From: Diphasiastrum complanatum
Lineage: Eukaryota; Streptophyta; Lycopodiopsida; Lycopodiales; Lycopodiaceae
Length of the DNA stretch: 64,000 bases
Assembly: GCA_029204225.1 (NCBI GenBank)
Contig: CM055106.1
Location: 22,700,095-22,764,094, forward strand
Direction: 5' to 3'
A model generated the notes under the pieces. The model was not told the DNA's origin, made no database searches, and saw only the letters and a program-made list of their open reading frames with translations. The translations under genes and the position numbers were made by a program. How positions within the stretch are numbered: the first letter of the stretch is position 1; the number at the start of each line of letters is the position of its first letter. Positions 10,624 through 22,783 of this stretch are shown one piece after another.

Positions 10624-12870
10624 AAGAAAGCTTTATTAACGTCGTTTGGGCACCCGTGGGTGCATAAGACCAAAAAGAAAATATGTACAAGCAACAGTGG
10701 GAGCATTATCCATAGGAGGACATGGCTGTAAAATGCTATAAACTAGCTACGAATGAAAGTCGAACAAAGCAAAAGTGAAATAAGGCCACAACCCGGGCTA
10801 GGTATAACAGAAGAACTACAAAAAAAGTACCAATGCCCACAACCTGGGCCAGGTGGAGAATAAGTACATATCAGCGAAAGTAAGTGTGAAGTGTCTGTTG
10901 AGTGGAGCGTACAGTGGGCCCTGATGGAAGCCCGAAAGAAGCCAGTGAGAAGCAGTTGCTGGGAGTTTAACCCCAGGTGATCTGGTACAAGCAGATGAGA
11001 CTAACGGAGAGTAAGCATCTCACGAACAAGAAGTCCCAAGAAACGAGCATCAGGATAGGAGACAAAACTGCGAAGTGTATGATGCTCCCGGGGGATATCC
11101 TATGCACGACCGGCCTCAACAGCAAGCTGATGAGAGGAAATGCGCACTGCCCAAGACGATAGCGTAGGCCGTGTGATAGGGGCTGTGAGAGATACAGTGG
11201 CTCAGTCGAATGAGGGAAGGTGGGAGGGAGCTCCAAGTTTGCTGCATATATCGACGAAATAAATAGCCTCGGATATATGAGTGCATACCACGAGGAAGAT
11301 CCATGATAGAGATGCCCAAATGTCATAAGAGATCAGACGCCTGCTGGTACTAGGATAGCTTGGCATGGGAATCAGCTAGGACACATGAAGAAGTAACCGC
11401 AACAACAATGTATCTATTCAGGTGAGATGCACGAATCTCCTGCATCCGTTGAAGAAAAAGAATAAGGTGGAAAAATCCCTCAAGGATGATTGGAGGAGTA
11501 GCAAACTCAGCACATAGGATATCATGAGGGGTGGTAGTCTTGGCACGTATCATGCGACCCAAGATAGTGGCCTGAATGCGGGAAATGCCTGCCCAGTCCC
11601 GAAGAGAAAGTCCTGGCAACCAGATCTTGGAGGCATACATCACTGTTGGAACCACTCGTGTGTGAAACAACTGGCATCTAGTAGCGGGATAAAAAATATG
11701 ATTCATTGTACAACCACGCTCGAACTGGACCAATGCTGAAAGACCAGAGGAAATGTGCGCAAATGCAACCTGGTGTAAAAATCATGATCTTTGTCTTTTC
11801 TAAGTTAACAGAGAGACCCCAAGCAACACAAAACCGATGTAAGACCTGTAAGTGACAATGCAACCGTTCTAGTGAGGGAGAAAGCAGAACAATGTCATCA
11901 GCATAAAGCAGAATGGCGATGAGCAAATGAGCCAATGGGCAACCATCTCCACCTTCTTCAAGAATGAGGTGCTCAAGATCAAATATAAAGTGCAAACAAT
12001 GGAGGGGACAGTGGACAACCTTGCTTGATGCCAACAGTGCTTCGGATATGTAGAATTGGAGGATTTGAGGAACTCGACATATTTCTGGAAGAAAGAACAG
12101 TCGTTGTCATACCATTTATTATGGGTACGACGATGAGAAGAGAAGCAGCGAGGGGGTGCAATGACATGAGCGGTAGTAGTCAGGGCGTGTGTTGAAAAGG
12201 AGGCTTGGGTAGTGACATCAGAGGAGGAAGGGAAGTGGTCCAGAAGACGAGAGACATGGGCAACATAGGCCTGGGATTGATGAGGAGGTATACGATAGCG
12301 GGTGGGTCAAAAAAAGAGGGAAGGTGGAGGAGAAGGTGGACTTGGCGCTGGGGAGAAGGAGAGGTAGAGCAGAGAGTGATCAGCGAGGACCGGGGTAGAG
12401 ATGGTGAAGGATGCCAGGCGGGGCAATAAAGCAAGAGATGCAATGAAATAGTCCACTACGCTGTGACCGCCACCAAATGGATGGCAAGTATATGTCGAGG
12501 AGGATGACCATTGAAGAAGACCGTGTGCTTGAGCCAACCTCAGAAGCTGTTCCCCAAAAAGCGTAACCGTCGCTGATGAGTCCCGAGAATAACGGGCATA
12601 AGGGGTATCCAACGGATGACGAGAGAGTGTGTCAGCATAAAACTCAGTCTGGCGAGCGGCTATGCGTGCGTTAAAGTCCCTTGCAAGCAATATGTAACCC
12701 TGTAGAGAGAGTCTAGCAACGCCGTCAGAAAGGGCCTGAAAAGGTTCACCTCCCAAATCCATAAACACTGAAGTGTGCGGAGCAAAGTAGCACACTGCAA
12801 CAAACAAGGACCCTGATGCAGAGACAGAGGAGGAGCCAGCCATTCCTGCACGTAGGCCTAGGGGGAGAAC
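10624..12870 (-). mobile_element. LINE (non-LTR retrotransposon), 3' portion: endonuclease to 3' UTR
   Basis: Reading down from 12870: the second half of an APE-type endonuclease (GSLFVAVCYFAPHTS, ARDFNARI where the family has GDFNA, VVDYFIAS, LADHSLLYL), then, after a large apparent deletion of the RT fingers, GIKQGCPLSPPLFALYI, a frameshift, LLYADDIVLLSPSLERLHCH and NLEKTKIMIF (RT palm with YADD), then the C-terminal region RVVPTVMYASKIWLPG and VREMLTLR. The 3' UTR ends with CACCCACGGGTGCCCAAACG and AATAAAG (10631-10637 on the opposite strand). Several shifts and stops make it inactive. The 5' end stops abruptly mid-endonuclease at about 12870; the missing first half lies in opposite orientation at 14126-14411. 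Confidence 0.85.
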
Positions 12871-12880
12871 TAGAGGTTCT

Positions 12881-13269
12881 GGGAGGGGGGGGCTGAGTAC
12901 CTTTTTGTAGACAGGGGTGGAGCATCACAGGCAGCCGTCGGCCAGGCATCATCACAGTGGGTAGGGCCATCCCAGGGCGTAGGGTCACAACCACCTGACA
13001 CACAGGCACGACAGAGTAGACACAGGGCTGGGGGCAGCCAGATGGGGGCCAGAGGAGGGAAGAGAGGCACAGGCAGAGGCAAAGGTAGAGGCAGGGGGAG
13101 GGGGGTGGTCCAAAGCCAGGGCACGCAGCAGGGATCCAGAGCACGCAGCAAAGCCAAGGCCACACCACGGCATATGGCTCCCTCCAGTTCCGATTCATCT
13201 GTGGACCCATGGGACCTGCAGTCCACAGATTCGGATGATTTATCCTACCATGACTTTGACGAGCCTTAG
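12881..13269 (+). pseudogene. Probable hAT transposase C-terminal tail, inverted from its body
   Basis: An in-frame plus-strand tract begins EGGAEYLFVDRGGASQ, runs through a Gln/Ser-rich stretch into an RG-rich segment (RGKGRGRGRG), and ends with an acidic tail, SSSDSSVDPWDLQSTDS...DFDEP, TAG (13267-13269). There is no start; an in-frame TAG lies just before at about 12871. Composition and the DEGSEGG/EGGAEYLF overlap fit it as the continuation of the minus-strand hAT reading frame that breaks at about 14420. No conserved domain is present, so identity rests on that junction logic. RGG-type tails often bind nucleic acid. Confidence 0.5.
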
Positions 13270-13795
13270 TTGTATAGTTTTCATTACGTTCATGGAACAT
13301 CATTGTACCCCTTTTTGGTGCCATGTGGCCCGATATTATATATTATGATGATCCTATTCACAGCATTGTCGTGATTCAGTATTGTTCTTTGTGGTTTTAG
13401 TTCAGTAACTTCGGTTTTTTATGATTTATGGTTGTAGAGAGAGAGAGAGAGAGAGTATGGTTGTTTTGTCAAAAATTGTTTCATTTAAGGCTAAAGTTCA
13501 GAATGATTCAGCTAGGTTTTTGTTCAGCATGGTTTTAGTTCCGTTTGTTGTGAATCGTGATCAGAGAGAGATAGAGAGAGGGAGAATCAGAGAAAGGGAG
13601 ATTCCTGCTATGTTCATTGGGAATGCCCCAATGTGTTCTCTTTTTTTTTATATGGGATGCAGCTTTAGCGTAAAGGGACCATCCTACACCTGAAACAGTT
13701 GGCAAACTACACAATCATATTCCCCTCGATCAGAGCTTTCATCTGATACCCATATTGCACAAAAAAATTTCAAAAAAAAAAAAAATCGATTCTAC
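13270..13795 (+). other. Likely 3' UTR/terminal region of the hAT fragment
   Basis: T-rich sequence after the stop, with short AG runs (about 13437-13455 and 13563-13590) and an A-rich run at about 13776-13789 just before the LINE-like segment. No coding signal. The hAT 3' terminal inverted repeat would be expected here (GTAAAGGGACCATCCTACACCTG at 13670-13692 is one untested candidate), but no partner was found. Confidence 0.35.
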
Positions 13796-14411
13796 ACGAT
13801 TTTGGGAAAATCTCGCAATGGCCCGCATACACTTCGCAGTTTTGTCTCCTATTCTGATGCTCGTTGCTTGGAACTTCTTGTTCGTGAGATGCTTACTCTC
13901 CGTCAGTTTCATCTGCCTGTACCAAATCACCTGGGGTTAGACTCGCAGCAGTTGCTTCTCACTAGCTTCTTTCGGACTCGAGCACATGCTGATGACTCCA
14001 ATGATGAGATTCCTATCCCTGTGCCACTGCGGAAAAAGCCTAGATGTAGTCACCACTTGCCTCCATCAGGGCCCACTGGCACTTACTTTCGCTGATATGT
14101 ACTTATTCTCCACCTGGCCCGGGGAGCAGCCCGATAGCCCCTGCTAGCGTCACATTCGGTTTTTGGAATTGCGGCGGCCTCTCCACCTCTTCTACAGGAG
14201 CTGATCTTGACACCTATCTGTGTTTAGCTGATTTTCTACTTTTTGCAGAGACATATGAGTCTTCCACACACCCTCTTCTGCACATTTCAGGTTTTCAATG
14301 GATTTCTACTCCACGACCTATGCTACAGGGCAGGATACTTCGGGCCTCTGGTGGAGTTGCATGTTTGTATAGGTCGGTGTATACTCCTATTCAGTTGATA
14401 GTCTGCCCCGA
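13796..14411 (+). mobile_element. LINE fragment: C-terminus-like segment then endonuclease first half
   Basis: 13796-14125 reads HTLRSFVSYSDARCLELLVR, EMLTLRQFHLPVPNHLG and LDSQQLLLTSFFRTR; the same segment occurs near the 3' end of the minus-strand LINE (11090-10960). From 14126 the sequence changes to the start of an APE endonuclease: FGFWNCGGLSTSS, DLDTYLCLADFLLFAETYES, ISGFQWISTPRP and RASGGVACLYRS, breaking off at about 14411 after QLIVCPE. This is exactly the half missing from the minus-strand LINE. The first segment additionally carries about 60 bases absent from the other copy. Confidence 0.8.
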
Positions 14412-17400
14412 GCATCTCTCCACCCTCCGAGCCCTCGTCATCTCCCTCCTCAGCCCTCTCCCTCTGCCTCTCTGTCCTCCTCTGCCGCCGTAAAGCCCGT
14501 GCATCAGCCTGTGCCTGTCTGTAGAGCTCTCTATGGATCTCATCATCCATCTCCTCCTATGTGGGTGGTGCCCGAGGAGCAGCAGCTATCGAATCCACCA
14601 AGCAAGTGTCAGGGTCCACTTGCAACCAAAAAAAATACATTGTTGTCAGGCAGGTATTGTGCAACTCATTGCATATTTTGAAATCAAATCAGTTCATCAA
14701 AGCATAGCAAGAAAAAATTGGTGATGATGTGACTCACCTCGAGCATCTGAGCCTCTCCTCGTGTGCGCCTCAACATACGGCCGTTGGTGTTCACAAACAC
14801 CAACCGCCTACACTACTCGATGGACAACCTGTTCCTCTTCTGCGTGTGATACAAGGCCCAGGTGCTCCAATTCCGCTCACAAGCTCCTGCTGAACAGTCC
14901 TGTGCAAGGACTCTCGCAGCCAATCGCCTCAGGTCACCTGTGTTGCGCCCGTGGATGCACCACCATGTAACGGGCCTCAGCTGATCCTCCCTCCGCCGAC
15001 TCTGCTCTCCATCAAAAGGAAACTGGAAGCGCTCAAATGCGAGCAGCTGGCTTGCAATGTTGGCTAGAATCGGACCTGTTGGCAAAAGGAAAAACATGGC
15101 ACATGTAAGACCCCTTGAATTCACACACTACCAATGATGCAGTAACATTGCTACCAACCGATTTCTCACATGTACTTGGTCCGGGCCATATGTGCTCCGT
15201 GTACTCCACCCATCCCCGGTGCAGCCCCGGATCGTCCCTCTCTTGGGTAGAGCGCCACAAGGGGTGCAACATGTGGGCTACGACGTGGATGGGTCGGTGG
15301 AAGTAGTCCCATCTGGCCTCCCAGATACGTGAGATCTCACGCCTCCTATAGCAGACAAATCACAACAATCACTAAACCATAGCATAAAAGAAACGCATCA
15401 GACTCGAATGAGAAACAACCAATTAGACACTGAAGAGTCATACCTGTGCTCGTCCAAGGCTGACAACAGAATCCCCTCGCCGATGCGGTCCATGAACTAG
15501 TAAATGAGACCGAGGGTGCATCTCTCACGGTCTACCAGGTGCAACACTCTGTAAATGGGTAGAAGGATCCCACTAATCTCCTCAGCAGCTCTCCAGAACT
15601 CGTCGCCGTACACAGTGGACTGGAAAAATGCCGAATGGGGGAGGTTTGTAAAGTCCCGGAAGGCCACGCTGGAAACCATCCGCCGCAATGCGTCCTTCAC
15701 CACCACCAATCGCTCTAGCACCAAGAAGTAAAACACAAAGCGTGTGGGTGCGGGCTTCTTTAGGTTTAGGGTGGAGAAGGTGCGGAACAGGGCCAACACA
15801 CGCCTCTTCCTGGTGACAAAAGTGACCAAGCGCATGGCCGTAGAAGTGATCTGCAACACAAACATCTAGTAAAAAAGTTTAGACAGTAGTTGAGATGTGG
15901 TTAGCAACATCGAAGGAAGAAAGCATAGCAAATAGAACAAACTATACCTCTCTGATCCATGGAAGCGCACACAGGTCATGGATGAGCAAGTCTATGCAAT
16001 GTGCAGCACAGGGTGTCCACACAATGCTGGGGTGCTCCCTCATCATAATCTCGCCCATTTGCTTGCAGTTCGAGGCGTTGTCGGTGACAACCTGAACCAC
16101 GTGCTCAACCCCGATGTCAGCAATAACATCTCTAATGACCTCCCATATGAAATCGGCTGTGATGGCGTCACCACCTCGAGTGGCATCGACGCCACGTACG
16201 AATACTGTGCCAAGCGGGCAAGAAACCAAGACATTGATGACGGATCGCCGACGAATGTCGGTCCATCCATCACTCAATATCGTGCATCCATACCTTCCAC
16301 AAAACACCCATTAGCTACATGCAAAAATTGCGGCACCAGTAAATTCTAAACACATGCAAAGAGATTATAAAGACAAGTTACTTACTGCTGCCAAGCTGAG
16401 CGAATGGAACTCAACTCCTGCGTGATGGTCTCCTCCTCCTGACGAAGCAACCTGCCTCGCAGTGCCCTCTCGCCTGGGAGGTGTCCATGTAGCATCCACG
16501 GCCGCCATCTGTGCACAGAATTCCCTGAACACCCAAGTGTCAGCAACAGCAAAGGCAATGCCGCACTCGTAAAAGAACTGGCCACACAGTCGAGTGCAAC
16601 GGGCCTGCTGCTCTCTCTGCCAGCCGCATCGATCAAGGGTCTGCTGCCTGGGCCTAACCCCTCTCTGTTGTGTATATGGTGCTCGTGGTCTAGCATGCCC
16701 AACGGATGGCTGATCCGTGGGTGTGTCACTCTCTCTGGCAACATCTGCCGAAGCATGTGGTGCATCTGCTGCCGAGGAGGAGGGTCGAGAAGCACCCGCT
16801 GCTGCTGAACCAACATGCTCATCTGATGGTCCTACTGCTACTGCGGATGGAACTGAAAGTGCTGAACTAGGCCCTGCACCTGGACCATGCTCTGCCTGTG
16901 GTGTACTGGGCCCTGCAGCTGTACCATGCTTTGCCCGGGATGTACTGGGCCCTGCACCAGTACCATGCTCTGCCCGTGATGTACTAGGCACTGCACCTGT
17001 ACCATGCCCAACCCGTGATGTACTACGCCCTGCAGCTGTACCATGCCCTGCCCGTGATGTACTGGGCCCAATACCCATGGTAGGCCCTGCCTGCCTGCCT
17101 GTGAGCCCTCCTGCATGCCTGCCTGTAGCTGCTCCTGCTACCTGTCCCTTTCTAGAACCCTATGATGCAGTATCGGGCCCTTACATGGTAGACAACCTCT
17201 GTAGATCCTCATCAAAAATCCTGGGGCAATCAGATATGCCCAATGTCCGCCCATCTGGCCCTCTGACCCGCAGCAAGTGAGCCCTAACCCTGGTGAGTGA
17301 TCCCGTGAAGTGACCACCGCAATGCAAGCATCTCCATCTGCGGATGCCTGAGTCATGGTGTGTGCCCACATCCCCGTCGATAAGCTCAACCTCGGCCCAA

Positions 17401-17434
17401 AGGCCTCGGTCCCGCACTGGCATCGTATCAACAC
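14412..17434 (-). pseudogene. hAT-family transposase (BED, DUF659, C-terminal dimerisation)
   Basis: Domains run from 17423 downward. A BED zinc finger (WRCLHCGGHFTGSLTRVRAHL) binds DNA; a Pro/Ser/His linker contains a 12-residue repeat; then come ARCTRLCGQFFYECGIAFAV and the DUF659/RNase H-fold region (GCTILSDGWTDIRRRSVIN, VVTDNASNCKQMGEIM, WTPCAAHCIDLLIHDL). After an intron (about 15945 to 15853, acceptor TTGTGTTGCAG) come RPAITRF-like PAPTRFVFYFLVLERL and FWRAAEEISGILLPIYRVL. The C-terminal dimerisation block reads CSAGACERNWSTWALYHT and KRNRLSIE..CRRLVFVNTNG. In-frame TAGs interrupt at 15497-15499 and near 14813 where Gln would fit. The frame breaks at about 14420; its tail appears to be inverted at 12881-13269. 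Transposase activity is lost. Confidence 0.88.
16840..17075 (-). repeat. 36-bp minisatellite coding GPSTSRAxHGTx
   Basis: Within the hAT linker the 36-base unit TG(C/G)ACCATGC..TGCCCG.GATGTACT recurs about six times with point changes, encoding GPSTSRAEHGTG-like repeats on the minus strand. Copy number may vary between copies of the element; it lies in a disordered linker and keeps the frame. Confidence 0.75.
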
Positions 17435-17968
17435 GACCCTAAACCTACAAACAACAAATAATCTGGCAAACGTTCTGTAGAAAAAAAATACATTGCATTG
17501 AACAACATTACCGAGCTCAAATAGAGCTCAAAATACTAGAGCATACATCAGAACGATTCCAGCTCACACATTATATCAAGTGCCAAAGAAGAACATGAGA
17601 TTAGGGCGTGGGATAGAATAATTTTTGTATGAGGGATAATAGGCGACTGACGTTAGCGTCGGAGTCCGTGCAGGCATAAAGGAGTGCAGTGTGGGCCTAA
17701 ATCGCGCCCCTAGCAGATGTTTGCATGATGGTCCACGCCTAAACCCTAAAAAGTATGGAATCAAGGCATGAAAATTGAAATTTGTGATCTCTCCTCGTGA
17801 TAAGGCGAGGAGGTTTAACTACAAGAGAGTGCAGGGAGGTGCATAGTCTCTGAGATCTGTGGGAAGTCAAATCATCATCTTGATCATCCTCTGAATTTGG
17901 GCCTAGTTGTACTCGCTATCTAGAAAAAAAGGAGGTGATATGAAGTTGTCTTTGGAGTACTCTGGTAT

Positions 17969-17970
<2 letters not shown>

Positions 17971-18028
<58 letters not shown>
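17971..18028. repeat. (AG)n microsatellite
   Basis: About 29 uninterrupted AG units. Confidence 0.97.
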
Positions 18029-18029
<1 letters not shown>

Positions 18030-20559
18030 CTATGTATGGTACTAGTATCTACTATCATTATTCATCTGTGTTCAAGTTTTTGCAATGCTACCAAACTACC
18101 ACTCTTGACTCTCAAATTTCAATGCCCAAACATGTAGATAGATGGATGCACATGCCATGAAGACAATAGTTACTAGTCATAGTTGTCACGTGCATAAAGC
18201 TTGACCCTAGATTTGTATCTCGTAAGGGGGTCAAAGGGCCTACTTCGTCCTATAAGTCAGTTACAGTTTTGAGGTGGTGGGACCCTCATGGTATTAGATT
18301 ATAATGATGGTTTGGAGGCCTAAAACCAATGATGGTGGATTTATATGGAACTGGCAGTGATTTATTGGTAAGTGGCTGAGGTGGCCCAGGTACACTAGTG
18401 ATATGTCCAGTGAAGTGTCTCAGTTTACTCCCAGTCTAAGGAGGGCCTTGGAGGGCATAAGAATACCCATAGGCCTTCCTTTTGAGAGATCTTGGATTAG
18501 TGGACGATAGCTACATCCTGTTGGAGTGCATTCTCACTCCTTCCACTATTGAGACATGGCAAGCATCCCATAGCTTGGGGGCTAGATCTGTTTGATCTAG
18601 GCTTGGTTGGGTTGGATTGATCCACCATCCGGTAGTATACAAAGAGTTGTAGATTAGAACTTGTTTGTGTAAGAACAAAAGGTCTAGCAGTAAAATAAAA
18701 AAAGACTAAAAAATCATGGCCGCGACCAATTCGAACTATCAAAAAACATTAAATTGGACCATGAAGCACTCTAATACCAAATGTTGCATCGACACCTCGA
18801 TGCTTGAGGGAACCAGTACTCAGAGAGGACTCTCTAGCTAAAGACTTAATCTACTCATCCCATTCAACACATGTTCACACAAATAGCAACTTAGAAAGAT
18901 TAATCAGCCTAAGCATCCATCATGTTATTATGGAAAACCAAGCTAGCAAAAAAAGCCAATGCAGCAACAAGTGACAGAGCCCATAGGGAATATCCTTGTA
19001 GTGGTGGCAACCAAAAAGTCTAGAGTTGATCCTTCAATTGGATCTAGCGATGAGGCAAAACCAAATGGTGAACATCCCTAGTGAGTTTATCAGAGAGGTA
19101 CATTCATTAAGAAAATGATAGTGTTAGCTCAACATGAAGGGAGATGGGGCTGGAAGTAGAATATATCTCAATTGTATATTCTGCTGCATACATCTCCTAC
19201 AATGATTTCATTGTAATTTGAAATTTTCCCCTCACGTTTAAGATACAATGAAGTTTTGGTATTGCATTCTTTTGGGCAACAAGCTCCAAGAGCCATCATG
19301 GCCCTATCTGCATGCTGCTGGAGTGCGTTGTCACTCCTTCCACTATTGAGTTGAAAATTGGAATCTGGTTGAAGCTTGTTGAATTCGGTGACAAATTTTT
19401 GGCAAAATTTTGCCAGGTCCTTTTTGCAAAGCTGATTTTGAATCGTGAGCGATGGGTTCAACTTGGATTGGGACATAATGGTTGCTTTTTGGGCAAATGT
19501 GGGCGTGCATTTTAAGTTTGAAATCACTGTACTTTCAGATCCAGGTTTTGTGCTTTCAAATCTTTTGGAAAGAAATTTTTTTGTTTCAAATTGGATATGG
19601 AAGGTTGCTAGTTTTTCACCATAATTTGGTTCTTTTTTCTGAACTTTTTTCTTTATTTGAAAAACTTGTTTTTATTTGTATGGATGTGGTATATGGTGAA
19701 ATTGGAATGGGTGTTGCAAAATTCTTTTTCAAAGCAGGAAAACCTGAGGTGTTGCAAAATTCTAGGTAGCATCGGAAAAACATTCCGGGACCCCCACGTT
19801 CCAGAGCGCAGCGTTTTGGAACTCTGCGTTCCGGAACTCTAGAATTCTGTCCCCCAAAAAAATGGAATTTTTTTTGTTAACAGCTCCATGTCTCCAAAAG
19901 TCTCGCAGTTGCAAAGAGACACCTACCAAAATAGATCTACTGCTACCTATGAGAAAGCTTGCTCCTAGTTTGGTCATTAATAATTTTTACAAAGTTGGCA
20001 TTACTATAGCAAATTGTTCTTCTGATTAACAATTGTTGTTGCTAAAGGATTTGTTTAATTGCCATCTCATCAAACTAGATCTTGTTCAAATCTAAGTCAT
20101 CACCCTTTCCAGTTGTATCAGGTACAACCAGATTACCGAAACTCAAAGTAGAATGTTGGAAACATATTGTTTCTTTGCGCATCCTAACGAACTTGGAAAT
20201 TTCTGGTTTTTTAAGAAAACTAACTGAAGGTTATGTAAATCTACTGAATGGCAGTAGACATAGTCTGTCAGAAAGCCTTGATTAATCCAAGCATTAAAAG
20301 GCGTTTTTGTAAAAACCTGAGATTACAGGAAAGGCAACTGAGTTGCAAGAACTTTTTCTCTAAACTCTTGACATTCAGCTGTATCTATGTGCCTACACAT
20401 TTCATTGCATGTATTTCAGTTTCAGTTTAGAGTAATTAGATATGTTGTTGTCATTACTGTTTCGGAGACATTTCATACGCTCCCACTGTTACTACATACT
20501 TGACATGTACATTTACTAGTCTTATATGCCTTTTGGTAAGACATAAAGCTTATGAAGCT

Positions 20560-20562
<3 letters not shown>

Positions 20563-20609
<47 letters not shown>
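20563..20609. repeat. (TC)n microsatellite
   Basis: About 23 uninterrupted TC units. Confidence 0.97.
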
Positions 20610-20611
<2 letters not shown>

Positions 20612-21748
20612 GAGCACTCCCTTGGCCAATTTGTTGTTTTCTGCACACAGCAGCTCAAGCCCAAGCAGTAGATATGTGGCCCGAGGGGAGCAAGAGAAAG
20701 AGAACCGGGGGGGACTCACTTTTCGGAAAGTTAAGTTAGAGGGTGGGAGAGATTAAACTTTCTTTTATAACAATAGTTAAGAGGTGGAGGGGGGTATGAT
20801 TGGGTGGTCCAATGGACATCTGCATGGATTTGGATTTTTCAGGCAACATTTTCGAAATTGTTGTAGACCCCATAAATGCATAAAAAATAGTACCAAAATT
20901 TAATGAAATCTTGTTTTTATCGAATTGTACTAGTAAATTTTGCATTTGTCTAAATAAGGAAGCGAGAATTAACCACTGATGTAAGAAAGGTTGCATAAAG
21001 GGCAAAGTTCAAATTATTGCAAATTAGTTGACCGAGATCGATTCGGGATGGTAATCCTAGAAGTATTGGTCAACTGGCATAAGCATTGGTTTGATAGCCT
21101 TGTATGGTGATAAGGATGCCACTGACACTATATTGTTGTAGGGCTATCCATATGGATTTTTGGACGATTAGATCACGAAGTTGAGGATCTTCTTGGAGGG
21201 AGAACCTGTGGTATGGGACACAGGAGATTCTAGAGGGAAGATCTGATACTGATTGGTTCTATATGACAATTGTGAGGGCAGATATCTAGAGGGATGCCTG
21301 ATGCCATTGGTCATAATAGGGTATTTTCTTGATTTTGAGGTATTAGTCTAGACTCTAGAACCCTTAGGGATATCTCAAAAAATATGTATTCTTTTGATTG
21401 GGTTTATTTTGCATGCATAAACATGATGAAAATAATGTGAGAAATTTTAACTAGTTTTGCTATTTTGGTCATATTTGTATATTTGGCAATTGAGGCCAAT
21501 TTTTATATTAGACTTAGAGTTTGACTTTTCAAAGTTATATTAGTCTAAAAGCATTTGAATAGACACTTTTTGAAAGTGTGGGAAAGTGTAGTACACGAGT
21601 TTTAGAAGATTCAATTTGAATGCGGAGACATTTGAATCTAGTCCACATTAATGCTAGGGTTTTTGTTATGGAGAGAAACCAAAATTATTAATGAGTCATG
21701 GATCTGCTATATATAGCTCATAGAACCCAAGGTTCCCAGAAGTGGAAG

Positions 21749-21785
21749 GAACCGTACCACGGTTCCTTGAACCGTGGTACGGTTC
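21749..21785. repeat. Perfect 37-bp palindrome with 17-bp arms
   Basis: GAACCGTACCACGGTTC, spacer CTT, then its exact reverse complement. Each arm is itself nearly palindromic. The same GGTTC/GAACC words cluster again at 22210-22295 (TACGGTTCACTACGGTTCC and CGGTTCTCAGAATCG). Confidence 0.95.
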
Positions 21786-22783
21786 ATCTAAATAATTAAT
21801 TAATTTATTTCCCCCCAAAACCCCTCAATGCTCGTTTTTTGTCCCTCATTTCACAATTGTTGTGGTAGAGATTGAGAGAGAGGGCGCTTTGGTTTGAGAG
21901 AGAGGTCTACTCAGATTGATGAGAGAGAAGAGGGCAGGATAGAGAGAGACTGTAGCAGCCTCTGTAGAGAGAGAAAATTAGGGTTTAGTTGTAGGTGTGC
22001 TTTTTTTGGTCAATAATCAGGTTTTTTGACATTCCCTCATGCAAATAGGTCTATTTCTAGGGTCTAGGCATTTCGGATCACTGAGAGAGATCACACTGTG
22101 TTTTTTTGAGGTCAGACCCCAACCGTATGTGGCGGGCTCTATATGATGAGATTATATACAGAGCATCTCACTTGGTTTCCAGATGGATGGCTAGTTGATG
22201 TGCTATACGGTTCACTACGGTTCCAGGTTAAATTTTTAGAGAACTGTATGGTTCACTGTACGGTTCTCAGAATCGTGGTGAACCGTACACGGTTCATTAA
22301 TTCTATGATATAGCTGTACACTTGTGTGAACAAACACATTCTCTCTCTCTTATCTCACTTCATGCTTATATATGAGTTCTCTTGGGTACATTTATCCATT
22401 GGTGCACTATATTTGTCATATCTTGCAATCTTGTGTGTAGTACGGACAACAAATTCATCATATCATATGTTTGATGCTTGATCAGGTTGTTATTGTGTTT
22501 GCATCTCTTTCATAGAGTAGATGTTGATTTTTCTACATTGGCAACATTGGTAGAGTTGATCTCTTTTTAACCAAAGATCAGGTTATGGATTTGGATCGTA
22601 ATTGATCTCAAACTCTTCACAAAAAACATAGGCATATTGATGGTATTGTCGAGAGAGTACAAATACTCATAAGCTAATAAGCTATCTTTGTTAAAATTCG
22701 GCTTATTAACTTAGGAAGATTTAGAATTAGATTGAATGTGGTGTTACGTGTGTTCATTGATTCTTTTTCAGCGTGTTTATTCC

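Larger units (their letters stand above)
17435..22783. other. Intergenic tract, no supported gene
   Basis: I see no coding region here. A pure AG run occupies 17971-18028 and a TC run 20563-20609. A phrase GGAGTGC(A/G)TT(C/G)TCACTCCTTCCACTATTGAG occurs at about 18525 and 19320. Around 19775-19860 GTTCC(A/G)GA(A/G)C words are reiterated. 21860-21990 is AG-rich with AATTAGGGTTTAG, like a plant leader, but no ORF follows. The hAT 5' flank and first-exon leader should lie near 17435-17800. Confidence 0.5.

Noticed and set aside
12550-12600. Hammerhead-ribozyme-like CTGATGAG string
   Set aside because: It lies in LINE coding sequence and lacks the GAAA core and the pairing stems.
12746-13324. 192-codon minus-strand ORF
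   Set aside because: It is antisense to the RG-rich hAT tail and LINE edge; its composition is a mirror of GC-rich coding on the other strand.
13670-13692. Candidate hAT terminal inverted repeat
   Set aside because: No matching partner was found near the hAT 5' side (17.4-17.9 kb), so it is not called.
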